Origin: Devosia sp. RR2S18
Lineage (GTDB): Bacteria > Pseudomonadota > Alphaproteobacteria > Rhizobiales > Devosiaceae
DNA length: 64,000 bases
Direction: 5' to 3'
NCBI RefSeq assembly: GCF_030177755.1
Contig: NZ_CP126539.1
Location: forward strand, 3,470,001-3,534,000
Part shown: piece by piece, positions 8,305 to 16,698 of the stretch
Layout: each line of letters starts with the position of its first letter
Position numbering within the stretch: position 1 is the first letter of the stretch
Notes under the pieces: model-generated
Database searches by the model: none
The model's input: only the letters and a program-made list of their open reading frames with translations
What the model was told of the DNA's origin: nothing
Made by a program: the position numbers and the translations under genes

Positions 8305-8469
8305 TTACGGTTTCTTGACCGGGACCGTTTCGGCAGCCGGAGCAGAACCAGGTGCCTGCTCGTCCGCGGTGGCGCGAGCCTTAGCCTGTCCCTTCCGGCG
8401 CTTGAGGTTCTCCCGGAGCTTTGCGGCCAATCTTTGCTCGCGCAGGGCGGCTTGTTCGGATTTGCTCAT
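8305..8469 (-). CDS. Small basic protein, 54 aa
   Basis: A short reverse gene (MSKSEQAALREQRLAAKLRE...) with a helical, highly basic core (NLKRRKGQAKAR) followed by an Ala/Pro/Glu tail ending VPVKKP. Proteins of this shape next to murA are common in Hyphomicrobiales, though their function is unknown. The start ATG is at 8469 and the stop at 8305. The gene lies about 135 bp upstream of murA and may share its transcript. The overlapping forward frame is a shadow. Confidence 0.75.
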   Translation of the reverse strand: MSKSEQAALREQRLAAKLRENLKRRKGQAKARATADEQAPGSAPAAETVPVKKP

Positions 8470-8593
8470 GGGCCCAAGGAGAATCTACGTTGCCTTTCGG
8501 ACTGGTGATAGGCGTTTTTTGGCCTTGCGTCGAGCCAGACCCTATGGCAGTAGAGCCCGCGTCGCCGGACACGCCTTGTCTCCCGCGCTAATT

Positions 8594-8668
<75 letters not shown>

Positions 8669-8974
8669 TTTCCCCTTGGTACGGCAAGTTACTCGATCTC
8701 GGGTGGTCGCCCGCTGGCGGCTGCAAACGGCGTCTGCGGGGAGCGACTGGCGGAGCTCCAATCTACACTGACCTGGCAGAGTTGCGGGAGGCCCCTCGCA
8801 GATATAGCATGTGCGGTGGGGCGCGGGGTCTAAGTACCGGCGCATACAACAAGTCGAGCACCAGTGGACTGAAGCTTCGACCCGACGCTTCAGAACACAG
8901 TGTGAGCGGCGTGCATGTGCAAGCAAGTGCTACGCTGAAGCAGTGGGCGGGCTTTGGCCGAAGCCATGCTGCTT
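8669..8974. other. Gap of about 305 bp, nothing recognised
   Basis: Between tRNA-Thr and the reverse 155-residue gene no frame has coding character and no clear hairpin with a U-run is visible. I looked for a signal recognition particle RNA or other small-RNA signature and did not find one. No direct repeat of the tRNA 3' end was noticed. Confidence 0.5.
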
Positions 8975-9442
8975 CTAGTTCAGCCGCGACCGCCAGGTTT
9001 TCGGCAGTGCTATGCCAAATCCCTCCAAGCGGGTGCGCGCAGCCTGCACAACGGCGTCGTCAAACCGGTTGGCGTACTCCAAGACCACGTACTCACCGGT
9101 GAACTCGGCCATGCCACTCTCAACAACTGCGATAAAGCCGGGCGTAACGACCTTGTCTGTCGCTAAAGCCGCCAACGTTGCGATAGGCCCCTTGGTCTCG
9201 ATCTGCTTGCGCATCTTTGTGGCGCGCTGCGCCCGACCATGCTTGATCCTGAGGGTCTCTTCGTAGGCAGTTACCACCTGCCACAACCGCTGCGTCATCG
9301 CGTCGGGATGGTGAGCGCCACCGAGCTCGAAGATCCGGCGCATGGAGAGGCGTGCCAATCCTTCCTCACCTCGGGTGAGCGCATTTTGCATGAGTATCTT
9401 GATCCGTTTCGGATCGTTCATTGTCGAAGGGTCGGCTGACAT
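8975..9442 (-). CDS. Hypothetical protein, 155 aa
   Basis: A soluble, helical protein. The start taken is ATG 9442 (MSADPSTMNDPKRIKILMQ), preceded by GGGGAAACC; the frame continues 12 codons further upstream without a good site. Recognisable stretches are ARLSMRRIFELGGAHHPDAMTQRLWQVVTAYEE and a C-terminal KTWRSRLN, which I cannot place in a named family. It stands alone, divergent from the 49-residue gene at 9602. Confidence 0.7.
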   Translation of the reverse strand: MSADPSTMNDPKRIKILMQNALTRGEEGLARLSMRRIFELGGAHHPDAMTQRLWQVVTAYEETLRIKHGRAQRATKMRKQIETKGPIATLAALATDKVVTPGFIAVVESGMAEFTGEYVVLEYANRFDDAVVQAARTRLEGFGIALPKTWRSRLN

Positions 9443-9601
9443 GGTTTCCCCGGTGATTTGCCCACGTGTAGCACGCAAGGCGCTTCCGGGAGCTCGGAAA
9501 CGAACGGTATTGCCAACGAATTGACATCGGCCAAGTGAATGCGTCCTTGTGTTCGGACGCGTGAAGGATCAGGAACAGCAATTCAAAGACGATGAGGAAC
9601 C

Positions 9602-9751
9602 ATGGCTCGTACCCCCAACTACAGTTTCGAACGAAAAGAGCGCGAACGGCTCAAGAAGCTAAAAAATGCTGAACGTGCAGAGGCCAAGCTGAAGCCGGCT
9701 GTCGAGCAACCCGAAAGTGCAGCACCCGACGAAAGCCCGAAGCCGGACTAG
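9602..9751 (+). CDS. Small charged protein, 49 aa
   Basis: The frame opens MARTPNYSFERKERERLKKL and continues as a Lys/Glu/Ala-rich helix with a Pro/Glu tail. The N-terminal pattern (A-R-T-P-N-Y-x-F-E-R) recurs in many short alphaproteobacterial proteins of unknown function. ATG at 9602 has GAGGAACC directly upstream. It ends 62 bp before rsgA in the same direction. Confidence 0.72.
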   Translation: MARTPNYSFERKERERLKKLKNAERAEAKLKPAVEQPESAAPDESPKPD

Positions 9752-9813
9752 ATGCTGGTTTCAGTCGTGTTGCACGCCAATCTCCTGACGCTTTTCTGTC
9801 TACAGGGGGCACT

Positions 9814-10797
9814 GTGAGCGACAATTTCGCGCAAACCAATGCTGCGGACTTGCAGCGGCTTGGCTGGGCGCCCTTTTTTGAGGATCAACTCTCCGGAGGT
9901 GAACTCGACCTGGCACGATTGCGGATCGACGCGATCCATCGCAAACGGCTGACCGCGCTTTCGACCGTCGGGCAAATCGAGTTGGATCTGCCCGCCCATA
10001 CGGACACCGGCAGATACGCGGTTGGGGACTGGTTACTAGCCGACCCTCTGACCCATCTGTTGACCCGTCGATTGGAGCGCAAAACGCTGCTCCAACGCAG
10101 CGCTGAGGGCAAAAAGCCCATGCAACTCGTGGCTGCGAATGTGGATGCCCTGTTTATTGTCGCCTCCTGCAACAATGACTTTAGCCTCGCTCGGCTGGAA
10201 CGGTATCTCGCCTTTGCCAATGAGGCTGGAACCGAGCCGGTGATTGTTCTCACCAAAGCCGATCTGGCGCAGGATGCAGCAGAGTTCGAGCAGCAAGCCT
10301 CCTTGCTTCAGCGGGGGCTCGCTGTGGTCACGCTTAATGCCCGCTCGACAGGGGCCGCAGCAGCCTTGCGTCCATGGTGCAGCGTTGGCTCGACTGTGGC
10401 TCTGGTTGGCTCCTCCGGGGTCGGCAAATCCACTCTTGTGAATACCCTTGTGGGCGTCGGCTGGGGTCAGCCCCAGCAAACAGGCAGCGTGCGCGAGAGC
10501 GACTCCAAAGGCCGTCACACCACAACGTCTCGATCACTGCATGCCATGTCCGGCGGTGGCTGGGTTATCGACACCCCTGGCGTCAGAAGCCTTCACCTCA
10601 AGGATGTGAGTGAGGGGATCGACATGCTGTTTGCGGAGATCACTGAACTCGCCCCCCAATGCAAGTTCCGCAATTGCAGCCATGACCATGAGCCCGGATG
10701 CGCCGTTATCGCCGCAGTGGCGGCAGGCACGCTTGATCCTGATCGGCTGGCGCGTTGGAGAAAGCTGCAAGCGGAAAGTCGCGGCCGTCACGCATAG
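9814..10797 (+). CDS. rsgA: Ribosome small-subunit-dependent GTPase A, 327 aa
   Basis: A circularly permuted GTPase that helps late 30S maturation. The motifs appear in permuted order: G4 LTKAD, then G1 GSSGVGKST, then G3 DTPG. The C-terminal zinc knuckle CKFRNCSHDHEPGC closes the family architecture, and an OB-like N-terminal domain precedes. The start is GTG 9814 with GGGGG upstream. The gene is followed by two strong hairpins shared with the convergent secreted-protein pair. Confidence 0.95.
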   Translation: MSDNFAQTNAADLQRLGWAPFFEDQLSGGELDLARLRIDAIHRKRLTALSTVGQIELDLPAHTDTGRYAVGDWLLADPLTHLLTRRLERKTLLQRSAEGKKPMQLVAANVDALFIVASCNNDFSLARLERYLAFANEAGTEPVIVLTKADLAQDAAEFEQQASLLQRGLAVVTLNARSTGAAAALRPWCSVGSTVALVGSSGVGKSTLVNTLVGVGWGQPQQTGSVRESDSKGRHTTTSRSLHAMSGGGWVIDTPGVRSLHLKDVSEGIDMLFAEITELAPQCKFRNCSHDHEPGCAVIAAVAAGTLDPDRLARWRKLQAESRGRHA

Positions 10798-10936
10798 TCG
10801 CTTGCACGAAGTCATACCTCTGCAGCGGGTTTAACTGCCCTGAGGCTAGCCAAGCCTTGAAAGGCGGGAAGTGCCGGACGCGCTCTGATGCATGTCGGTT
10901 CCGCAGACGTTTCAGCTTCTAGGCGCAAGATGGACG

Positions 10937-10961
10937 CCCGCCGCGGTTCGCCAGCGGCGGG
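10937..10961. terminator. Hairpin between convergent genes (8-bp stem)
   Basis: Perfect inverted repeat CCCGCCGC / GCGGCGGG with a 9-nt loop, 140 bp after the rsgA stop. No U-run follows on either strand, so it may be a Rho-assisted terminator or RNA-stabilising stem. Confidence 0.4.
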
Positions 10962-10987
10962 TGCCAGGCGCGCGCCACGTGGGTAAC

Positions 10988-11012
10988 GCAGAGGCGCGAT
11001 ACGCGCCTCTGC
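10988..11012. terminator. Strong hairpin downstream of the secreted-protein gene (11-bp stem)
   Basis: GCAGAGGCGCG and CGCGCCTCTGC pair perfectly over 11 bp around an ATA loop. It lies 20 bp past the stop of the reverse gene at 11032 and so probably ends that transcript; it also faces rsgA. It lacks a long U-run. Confidence 0.55.
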
Positions 11013-11031
11013 AGAAATCGTCCTCAGTCCG

Positions 11032-11367
11032 TTAGTCCGTCAGCGTGTAGCTGCCGAGGGAGCAGATATCGACTTCGTAGACGTCGAGTTCGCCGCCTTC
11101 GGCTGTTTCGAAGAGGAAATCGTAGAGGCACTGGTCCGAGCCATCACCGATGAAGACGATCGCCTCTTCACCCGGCTCAAGCGTGCCGGTGTCGCCCAAG
11201 AGGTCGTCACCCCAATCTTCGGTGTTGCTCGGTGCTGCGTAGTAGTAGTGCAGCGACTGCGAGCTGTTGTTGATCAGAGTAAATTCGACGTTCTGTGCAG
11301 CGACAGGAAGAACACTGGTGGTCAGCGCCGTGGCGACGAGCGCCACCTTGAAGAAGTTCATCATCAT
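11032..11367 (-). CDS. Small secreted protein, 111 aa
   Basis: A Sec signal peptide (MMMNFFKVALVATALTTSVLPVAAQ, residues 1-25) is followed by a compact acidic domain with FTLINNSSQSLHYYYAAPS, WGDDLLGDTGTLEPGEEAIV and a C-terminal pair of Cys-containing strands (QCLYDFLF, VDICSLGSYTL). This pattern resembles a family of short alphaproteobacterial periplasmic proteins of unknown function. The start is the first of three Met codons (11367), which has AGAAAG upstream. It follows the repeat protein by five bp and forms a two-gene operon with it. Confidence 0.8.
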   Translation of the reverse strand: MMMNFFKVALVATALTTSVLPVAAQNVEFTLINNSSQSLHYYYAAPSNTEDWGDDLLGDTGTLEPGEEAIVFIGDGSDQCLYDFLFETAEGGELDVYEVDICSLGSYTLTD

Positions 11368-11372
11368 ACTTT

Positions 11373-11747
11373 CTAGAAAGAGCGGCAAAGGCCGGTGGTT
11401 GTCGTTTCCTTGTCGCCATCATGGTAGGCGATGCCAATTTTCTCGCCGGCCAGGGAAGCAATCGTGCCGGGATAGAAGACGCCCTTGCCCTGGAAATTGC
11501 ATTCCACTTCCATGCCGATCATCCAATCATAGGGACGGACCTTGGACAGGCTCACAGTCTCGCGCTCGCCGTCATCGTAGAGGATCGTGATTTTGCCGCC
11601 CTCGATCTTCTCGGCTATGCCGGCAAACCAGTAACCCGAACCTTTGTAGTTCCCCAGTACCCAATCACCCTGGGTCTGGGCCTGAGCCCCAGCGCTGCTG
11701 GCGATCAGAATGGCAGCCGTGAGGCCTGCCGACACAAACTTTAACAT
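11373..11747 (-). CDS. Secreted protein with two Tudor/Agenet-like repeats, 124 aa
   Basis: After a signal peptide ending AGAQAQ, two similar modules follow. Both carry a G-x-Y/F-x-x-G-x-I core, then I-x-Y-D/H-D-G-D/E-x-E: residues about 30-72 (GYWFAGIAEKI, ILYDDGERETVSL) and 75-120 (GVFYPGTIASL, IAYHDGDKETTTT). Such small barrels bind peptides or ions; the ligand here is unknown. The ATG at 11747 is preferred over an upstream ATG at 11759. It is the first gene of a two-gene secreted-protein operon. Confidence 0.78.
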   Translation of the reverse strand: MLKFVSAGLTAAILIASSAGAQAQTQGDWVLGNYKGSGYWFAGIAEKIEGGKITILYDDGERETVSLSKVRPYDWMIGMEVECNFQGKGVFYPGTIASLAGEKIGIAYHDGDKETTTTGLCRSF

Positions 11748-12106
11748 GTACGTCCCCATTTATATTCCGCGGTAGAGAATTTGCGGCGTCCAGCTAGGTA
11801 CTCACTTCCGATAAACTTGCGAACAGCCAGCTGCAAAGTATTCGACATAAAACTCAAATAAGGCATATTGCCAGATCGGCTCTGCTGTGCGGGTTTGTCT
11901 TGTCGAGATGCGCTATTAACGATTGCGCAGGGCACTCCCTCTGGAAAAGGCAAGTTATCGGCTGACGCGCACGGCAGGGTTGCCGACGAAATGGATGCAG
12001 CCGGAGCTTGCCTCAGTGCGCTGGCCGCTCAGAACAACGCCATTTGGCGCTTGGCTTTTTCGGGCTTTGATTAGTATGAGACCCCTAGAACCATGAGGGT
12101 TGGAGA
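11748..12106. other. Gap of about 360 bp before the chimeric remnant
   Basis: No frame on either strand is convincing. The left part must hold the promoter of the secreted-protein operon. The right part could be decayed coding sequence belonging to whatever was deleted to create the chimeric ORF at 12107, but I cannot identify it. Confidence 0.45.
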
Positions 12107-12451
12107 GTGCTACCGATGCGGTCTGAACTGCGAGCGCTGCTGAGCTCCCGCAGCTGGGAGTACTTCATTATCACAATAATTCTGATCAATGCGGTTACAC
12201 TGGGCCTGGAAGCTGAGCTGGGCCTGCTGAGTGAGTTCAGCACGGCTCTGTTGTTTGTGGATCGCCTGATCCTGGGGGTATTCGTCGTCGAGCTCGCGGC
12301 CCGTCTAACTGCAGAAGGGGTGGAAGAGGACCAGCAGCGCGATGCACTCGTCCAGTTTGGATGCGACCATCTGCAGGACTTTTTACTGTCACGTCCTCTG
12401 GAAGGCGGGCAGCTAGCCCAGGCACTGTTGAACGTACGCCGTGCCGCATAG
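12107..12451 (+). pseudogene. Chimeric remnant: ion-channel N-terminus joined to an EAL-domain C-terminus, 114 aa
   Basis: GTG 12107 with a GGTTGGAG site opens a frame whose first about 60 residues match the start of a voltage-gated-type ion transport protein: SRSWEYFIITIILINAVTLGLE (helix S1) and LLFVDRLILGVFVVELAARL (helix S2). Without a break it continues as AEGVEEDQQRDALVQFGCDHLQ and DFLLSRPLEGGQLAQAL, the hallmark last third of an EAL cyclic-di-GMP phosphodiesterase. Neither family is complete: pore helices and the EAL catalytic residues are missing. The join at ...TAEG... fits a deletion between two genes at a short shared motif. The product is unlikely to work as either parent. Confidence 0.72.
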
Positions 12452-12486
12452 GTGGGGTGCCAGAAGTGTCTGTCGCTGTTGGCGAG

Positions 12487-12804
12487 CTAGATGAACTTTT
12501 GTCCCCGCAGCACGGCAACGGGGCTGACGAGGACGACTATGCCATAGCTGTCGAGCACGGGACGCAGTGCTTCGGCCAGCGCATCGGCTTTGGCCGCATC
12601 GGTGATAACGAGAACCATCACCTTTTGCTGCGCAGAGGTGATCTGATCCTCCTGCCAGTGGCCGGAGGCGCCCTCTCCGCTGAGGGTTGGAAAAACGGTG
12701 TACCCGGTGATGCCGCTGTCCTTGATCTTGCCCACCAGCCAGCCCAGCAGGGGCGCGTCCAGGAGCACCTCAATTCGGGCCTTTTGCGTCTGCTCGGCAC
12801 TCAT
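12487..12804 (-). CDS. PII-like protein partnering SbtA, 105 aa
   Basis: A small alpha/beta protein of the PII/DUF190-like fold (ARIEVLLDAPLLGWLVGKIKDSGITGYTVFPTLSGEG), with a second beta-alpha-beta unit (KVMVLVITDAAKADALAEAL). In cyanobacteria SbtB is such a protein, binding adenyl nucleotides and gating the bicarbonate transporter SbtA. Its ATG overlaps the stop of the sbtA gene (ATGA), which strongly supports the same pairing. The Tyr-bearing T-loop of classical GlnB is replaced by a short Gly-rich loop. Confidence 0.8.
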   Translation of the reverse strand: MSAEQTQKARIEVLLDAPLLGWLVGKIKDSGITGYTVFPTLSGEGASGHWQEDQITSAQQKVMVLVITDAAKADALAEALRPVLDSYGIVVLVSPVAVLRGQKFI

Positions 12805-13751
12805 GGGTTCAGAAACCTCGCCATTGCGGCATAAAGCGGGATGCCGAGCAAGATGTTGAAGGGGAAGGTGACGGCCAGCGACATGCCGAGATAAAGGCCG
12901 GGATCGGCTTGCGGGAGGGCCAGGCGCATCGCGGCCGGGACGGCGATATAGCTGGCACTGGCGGCCAGGATACCCAATGCCGCCGTCGAGCCTGCGTCAA
13001 GCCCGAGCGCGGTGCCCACCAGCACGCCGATGATGCCGTTGACGATAGCTACGGCAACGGCAATTACCGCCAGGCGCAGGGTGAGGCTCTTGGTTTCGCG
13101 CAAGCGCCGGGCAGCAATAAGGCCCATATCGAGAAGGAACAGGCACAGGACGCCACGAAAGGCGCCGTCGAACACGGGGGCGATGGGAGCAAAGCCAACC
13201 GGCCCTGCGATGTACCCGATAAGGAAACTGCCCACGAGCAGCATCACTGAACCGTTGGTAAGCGCCTCATGGAGCAATTCCCCTGTCGGGCGCGCAGCCA
13301 CGCCGCCAGTGCGCTGGGCCAGCAGCAGGCCAGTGACGATGGCCGGCGTTTCCATCAACGCCAGCACGGCCACCATGTAGCCGGCGGCCGGCATATTGCC
13401 CTGGGCCAGCACCTCGATGCCGGTGACAAAGGTAACCACTGAGACCGAGCCATAATGGGCGGATACCGCGGCGGCATTGGTGGCATCGAGCCGCCCCAGC
13501 GTGCGGAGCACCCAGAAAACCGGTAGAGGCAGGAGAAAGCTCAGCGCTAGGCCGGCAGCAGCGGCAAGGCCGAGCTCAACGCTCAGCCCCGCTTGCGAGA
13601 CTTGCACCCCACCTTTAAGGCCAATGGCTGCCATAAGGTAGAGCGACAGGGCCTTGCCGATGGTTTCGGGGATAACAAGATCTGATCGTACCAACGCGGC
13701 GATCGCACCCAGAACGAAAAACAGGATGATGGGCGAGAGTAGTGTCTCCAT
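12801..13751 (-). CDS. SbtA-like sodium-dependent bicarbonate transporter, 316 aa
   Basis: A polytopic membrane protein with about ten spans in two inverted halves, matching the SbtA (DUF897) family: LIPETIGKALSLYLMAAIGLKGG, SAHYGSVSVVTFVTG, and in the second half ASASYIAVPAAMRLALPQADPGLYLG. SbtA proteins import bicarbonate with sodium. In a heterotroph this may feed carboxylases rather than CO2 fixation; the true substrate is not proved. It is the first gene of the sbtA-PII pair (4-nt overlap). Confidence 0.85.
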   Translation of the reverse strand: METLLSPIILFFVLGAIAALVRSDLVIPETIGKALSLYLMAAIGLKGGVQVSQAGLSVELGLAAAAGLALSFLLPLPVFWVLRTLGRLDATNAAAVSAHYGSVSVVTFVTGIEVLAQGNMPAAGYMVAVLALMETPAIVTGLLLAQRTGGVAARPTGELLHEALTNGSVMLLVGSFLIGYIAGPVGFAPIAPVFDGAFRGVLCLFLLDMGLIAARRLRETKSLTLRLAVIAVAVAIVNGIIGVLVGTALGLDAGSTAALGILAASASYIAVPAAMRLALPQADPGLYLGMSLAVTFPFNILLGIPLYAAMARFLNP

Positions 13752-13964
13752 CGCGTCCGAAACAGGCTCCTACATTCGACAGTGATCTACGTCGTGCCAA
13801 GGCGATGAGCGGGGGGCGGCATGCACCTTGGTCCAGTCACCATCGCATAGTCCTTCTTCTACAGTCCACGACGCCTCGCGCAAGGCATTCCCGAAAGCCG
13901 CCGACGGAACGATGTTGATGCCTCGCCATTGGTCCGCTGGACTTTGAAACGGGTGGGTGGTGGC

Positions 13965-14957
13965 ATGAGCCGGCAGCAGCAAGTGGTGGTTATTACGGGC
14001 GCATCGAGCGGCAATGGACGCGCCACTGCGCATGCCTTTGCACGTCGCGGCGCCCGCCTAGCCCTCGCAGCACGCCGCAAGGCTGAACTCGAGGAGACCG
14101 TGCGCGAATGCGCTGCACTGGGCGGCGAGGCCATCGCAGTCGTCACCGACGCGGGCGATGCAGCAGCCATTGCAGCTTTGGCCGAGACGACGCTGCACCG
14201 GTTCGGCCGTATCGATATTTGGGTCAACTGCGCCGCAGTGCTGCAATTCGGCCGGGTGGAGGATACGCCGGCTGCGGTTATCGAAAAGGTGATCCGCACG
14301 AACCTTCTTGGCTACTTCTACGGAACGCAGGAGGCAATCAGGCAGTTTCGCGCCCAGGGTCGGGGCAACCTGATCAATGTGAGCTCGGTCCTGGGGATCA
14401 CCGCGCAGCCCTTCGCCGCGGCCTATGTCGCTAGCAAGTTCGGTATTCGCGGCCTCAGCGACAGCGTGCGCCTGGAGGTCAGCAAAGAGCCGCACATCCA
14501 CGTTTGCACCGTCCTGCCCTTTGCCATCGACACCCCGGTCTACCAACGGGCCGCAAACTATCTGGGCCGCAAGATGCAGCCAGTTTATCCGCGTTATCGT
14601 CCCGAGACCGTAGCCGATGCAGTGTTAAGCGCGGCCGACCACCCGCGGCGCGAAGTCTACGCGGGCAGGATCGGTGGCCTGGTGCGGATGGCGAAGGCGC
14701 TCGCCCCGGGGCTGAGCCAGCAATTCACCGGGGCTGCAGTCAGGCTCCTCGAGGTTCGCAACGAGCCTGAGCGCACCAGCGCCGGCAATGTCTTCGAGCC
14801 GATCAGCGATGAGTGGAAGGTCGATGGAGGCTGGAAGGCACAAAAAAACCAGAGCATACGCTCAGCAGCACCGCTCCTGGTGCTGGGGGCAGTGGCAGGC
14901 CTGGTTGCCGTATCAGCGTTAACCTTTCGAAAACCACGCGGCTCGAAGCGGAGCTGA
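13965..14957 (+). CDS. Short-chain dehydrogenase/reductase with C-terminal membrane anchor, 330 aa
   Basis: A classical SDR with NAD(P) motif TGASSGNGRATA (residues about 11-22; Asn replaces the usual Ile of TGxxxGIG), NCAAVL in place of NNAG, a Ser in NVSSVLG and the catalytic YVASK. The C-terminal APLLVLGAVAGLVAVSAL segment is a probable membrane span followed by a basic tail. Start ATG 13965 (MSRQQQVVV); the upstream extension lacks a site. The substrate is unknown. It is divergent from the sbtA pair. Confidence 0.85.
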   Translation: MSRQQQVVVITGASSGNGRATAHAFARRGARLALAARRKAELEETVRECAALGGEAIAVVTDAGDAAAIAALAETTLHRFGRIDIWVNCAAVLQFGRVEDTPAAVIEKVIRTNLLGYFYGTQEAIRQFRAQGRGNLINVSSVLGITAQPFAAAYVASKFGIRGLSDSVRLEVSKEPHIHVCTVLPFAIDTPVYQRAANYLGRKMQPVYPRYRPETVADAVLSAADHPRREVYAGRIGGLVRMAKALAPGLSQQFTGAAVRLLEVRNEPERTSAGNVFEPISDEWKVDGGWKAQKNQSIRSAAPLLVLGAVAGLVAVSALTFRKPRGSKRS

Positions 14958-15099
14958 TCCCCCTGCCCGCCTGGCGCAGGAGAAACCCCTAGTTCCTCAG
15001 GCCTCGCACCTGGTGCCCATGAGCAACAGCGTACAGGCTGCCCCTTGTTTACCGGCGGCACGCATTGCTACTGGTTAACACAGATGCTTAAGTACCACT

Positions 15100-16470
15100 G
15101 TGGACTCCAAGGGGGCGGGCTTGGTGGATCTTTGGACGCCAACGAGTATGGGCGGATTGCGAGCAGGGCATGAGCCTTTGCCGGCGATCATCTGGTCATG
15201 CGATGAAAACGGATTGTGTACGCGCCTGACGGCGGCCTGGACGCACTTCACCGGCAACACGCCCGATAATGGCCTCGGCTGGGGTTTCTTGCAGGCTGTT
15301 CATCCCGATGACCGCCAGGCAATCAGGACTGCCTTCGAATCGGCGCGGATCACCAAAAGCACCTATCAGGTCGAGTACCGGCTGCTGCACAAATCGGGTG
15401 CGCATCGCTGGGTGCTGGACACCGCATCCCCAGAAGAAGACCAGGATGGTATCTTCCGAGGTTTCATGGGCGCCATTGTCGACAATTCCGCCCGCAAACT
15501 GGCCGAGGAGCGGCTCGCCGAGCGTGAGCGGGAACTGCGGCTCGTAACCGACACCGTGCCGGTGCTGATTGCCCATGTCGACAACGAGCAGCGCTATATC
15601 TACGCCAACTCCGCCTATCGCACCTGGTACGGGGTGGATCCGCAAACACTTTCCGGCAAGAGCATCGCGGAACTGCTTGGCCCCGACGCCTATCGGGAGC
15701 GTGCCCCCTATATCGAGGCGGCCCTACGGGGCGAACGGGTCGCCTATGATGGCTCCGTGACGATGCACGACGGTTCGGTGCGGCAGGTACAGACGGTTTA
15801 TGTGCCCAATGTCTGCTCGGCCGGCATGATCGAGGGGTTCATCGTGATGGTGACCGATATCGATGAGCGCTTCCAGGCGCAGGAGCATCTTGATCTCGTG
15901 GTTCGAGAGCTCAAGCACCACATGCGCAACATGATGAGCCTGGTGCAGAGCATTGCGTCGCAGACTTTTCGGGGTGACGCTGGCGCCTCGCAGTCGCTGG
16001 AGGTCTTCTATGGTCGCTTGCGGGCGCTTGCAGCGGCTACCGATGCCATCACTCCGCAGGACGTAGCGGCGTCAGACCTCAGCAGCCTCGTGGAAAAGGT
16101 CGTGGCGCCCTATCGGGACAATGGTCATGATCCCTTTGCCCTGGACGGCGGCAGCTACGAACTGCCCACCACGGCCGCGACCAGCCTCTCCATGGCACTG
16201 CACGAGCTCTGCACCAATGCGGTCAAATATGGTGCCCTGTCGGTGCCGGAAGGACGCGTCACCGTCTCGTGGTTTGAAACGGATACTACTCTGGAGTTGC
16301 ACTGGGTGGAGAGCAAAGGTCCTACTGTCGCGCCGCCAAAGCGCCAGGGCTTCGGTACCCGCCTCTTGCAGTCCGCACTTAGTTCGGTCTCCGGCGCCCG
16401 TGCCGTCTGCGAGTTCCCGCCCAGCGGAGTTACCTGCAGCTTTCTTATTCCCAAGGTCAAAACCGCCTAG
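15100..16470 (+). CDS. PAS-PAS HWE-type sensor histidine kinase, 456 aa
   Basis: Two PAS domains (about 25-140 and 150-265: WSCDENGLCTRLTAAW..., VLIAHVDNEQRYIYANSAYRTWYG) precede a kinase core of the HWE/HisKA_2 type: ELKHHMRNMMSLVQSIASQT with the phospho-accepting His near residue 273, an N-box ALHELCTNAVKYGAL and a GFGTRLL G-box. There is no membrane segment, so it senses a cytoplasmic or diffusible cue. Start is GTG 15100 with a weak site. Such kinases often phosphorylate single-domain response regulators; one is encoded at 17050. Its 3' end overlaps the reverse gene at 16467 by four nt. Confidence 0.9.
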   Translation: MDSKGAGLVDLWTPTSMGGLRAGHEPLPAIIWSCDENGLCTRLTAAWTHFTGNTPDNGLGWGFLQAVHPDDRQAIRTAFESARITKSTYQVEYRLLHKSGAHRWVLDTASPEEDQDGIFRGFMGAIVDNSARKLAEERLAERERELRLVTDTVPVLIAHVDNEQRYIYANSAYRTWYGVDPQTLSGKSIAELLGPDAYRERAPYIEAALRGERVAYDGSVTMHDGSVRQVQTVYVPNVCSAGMIEGFIVMVTDIDERFQAQEHLDLVVRELKHHMRNMMSLVQSIASQTFRGDAGASQSLEVFYGRLRALAAATDAITPQDVAASDLSSLVEKVVAPYRDNGHDPFALDGGSYELPTTAATSLSMALHELCTNAVKYGALSVPEGRVTVSWFETDTTLELHWVESKGPTVAPPKRQGFGTRLLQSALSSVSGARAVCEFPPSGVTCSFLIPKVKTA

Positions 16471-16697
16471 GACGTGGCACTACTATGCGCCGACTTGGTG
16501 TAAAGTCGCACCATGGTGATTGGCTGATCCGGTGCCTGGAAATACACACGGGCAGCTAGATCACGTTTGCGGCCGCTGCGAGTGAGTTCCATCCCCAGCG
16601 CCATGCGAGCCGCAGCTTCCGGCGAGCGCGCCCCAGTTATGGCACTTGGCTCCGTCTTGGTTGTGCCCGGACGCAAGTCAATGACGCGGTATTCCAT
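16467..16697 (-). CDS. Hypothetical protein, 76 aa
   Basis: The start ATG 16697 (MEYRVIDLRPGTTKTEP) is fixed by the upstream 39-residue gene, whose stop codon ends one nt before it. The product is a small basic protein with SPEAAARMALGMELTRSGRKRDLAARVYFQ and no membrane segment or known motif; it is perhaps a small alpha/beta domain. A longer frame to 16739 is a shadow of the upstream gene. It is convergent with the HWE kinase and overlaps its last four nt. Confidence 0.65.
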   Translation of the reverse strand: MEYRVIDLRPGTTKTEPSAITGARSPEAAARMALGMELTRSGRKRDLAARVYFQAPDQPITMVRLYTKSAHSSATS

Positions 16698-16698
16698 C

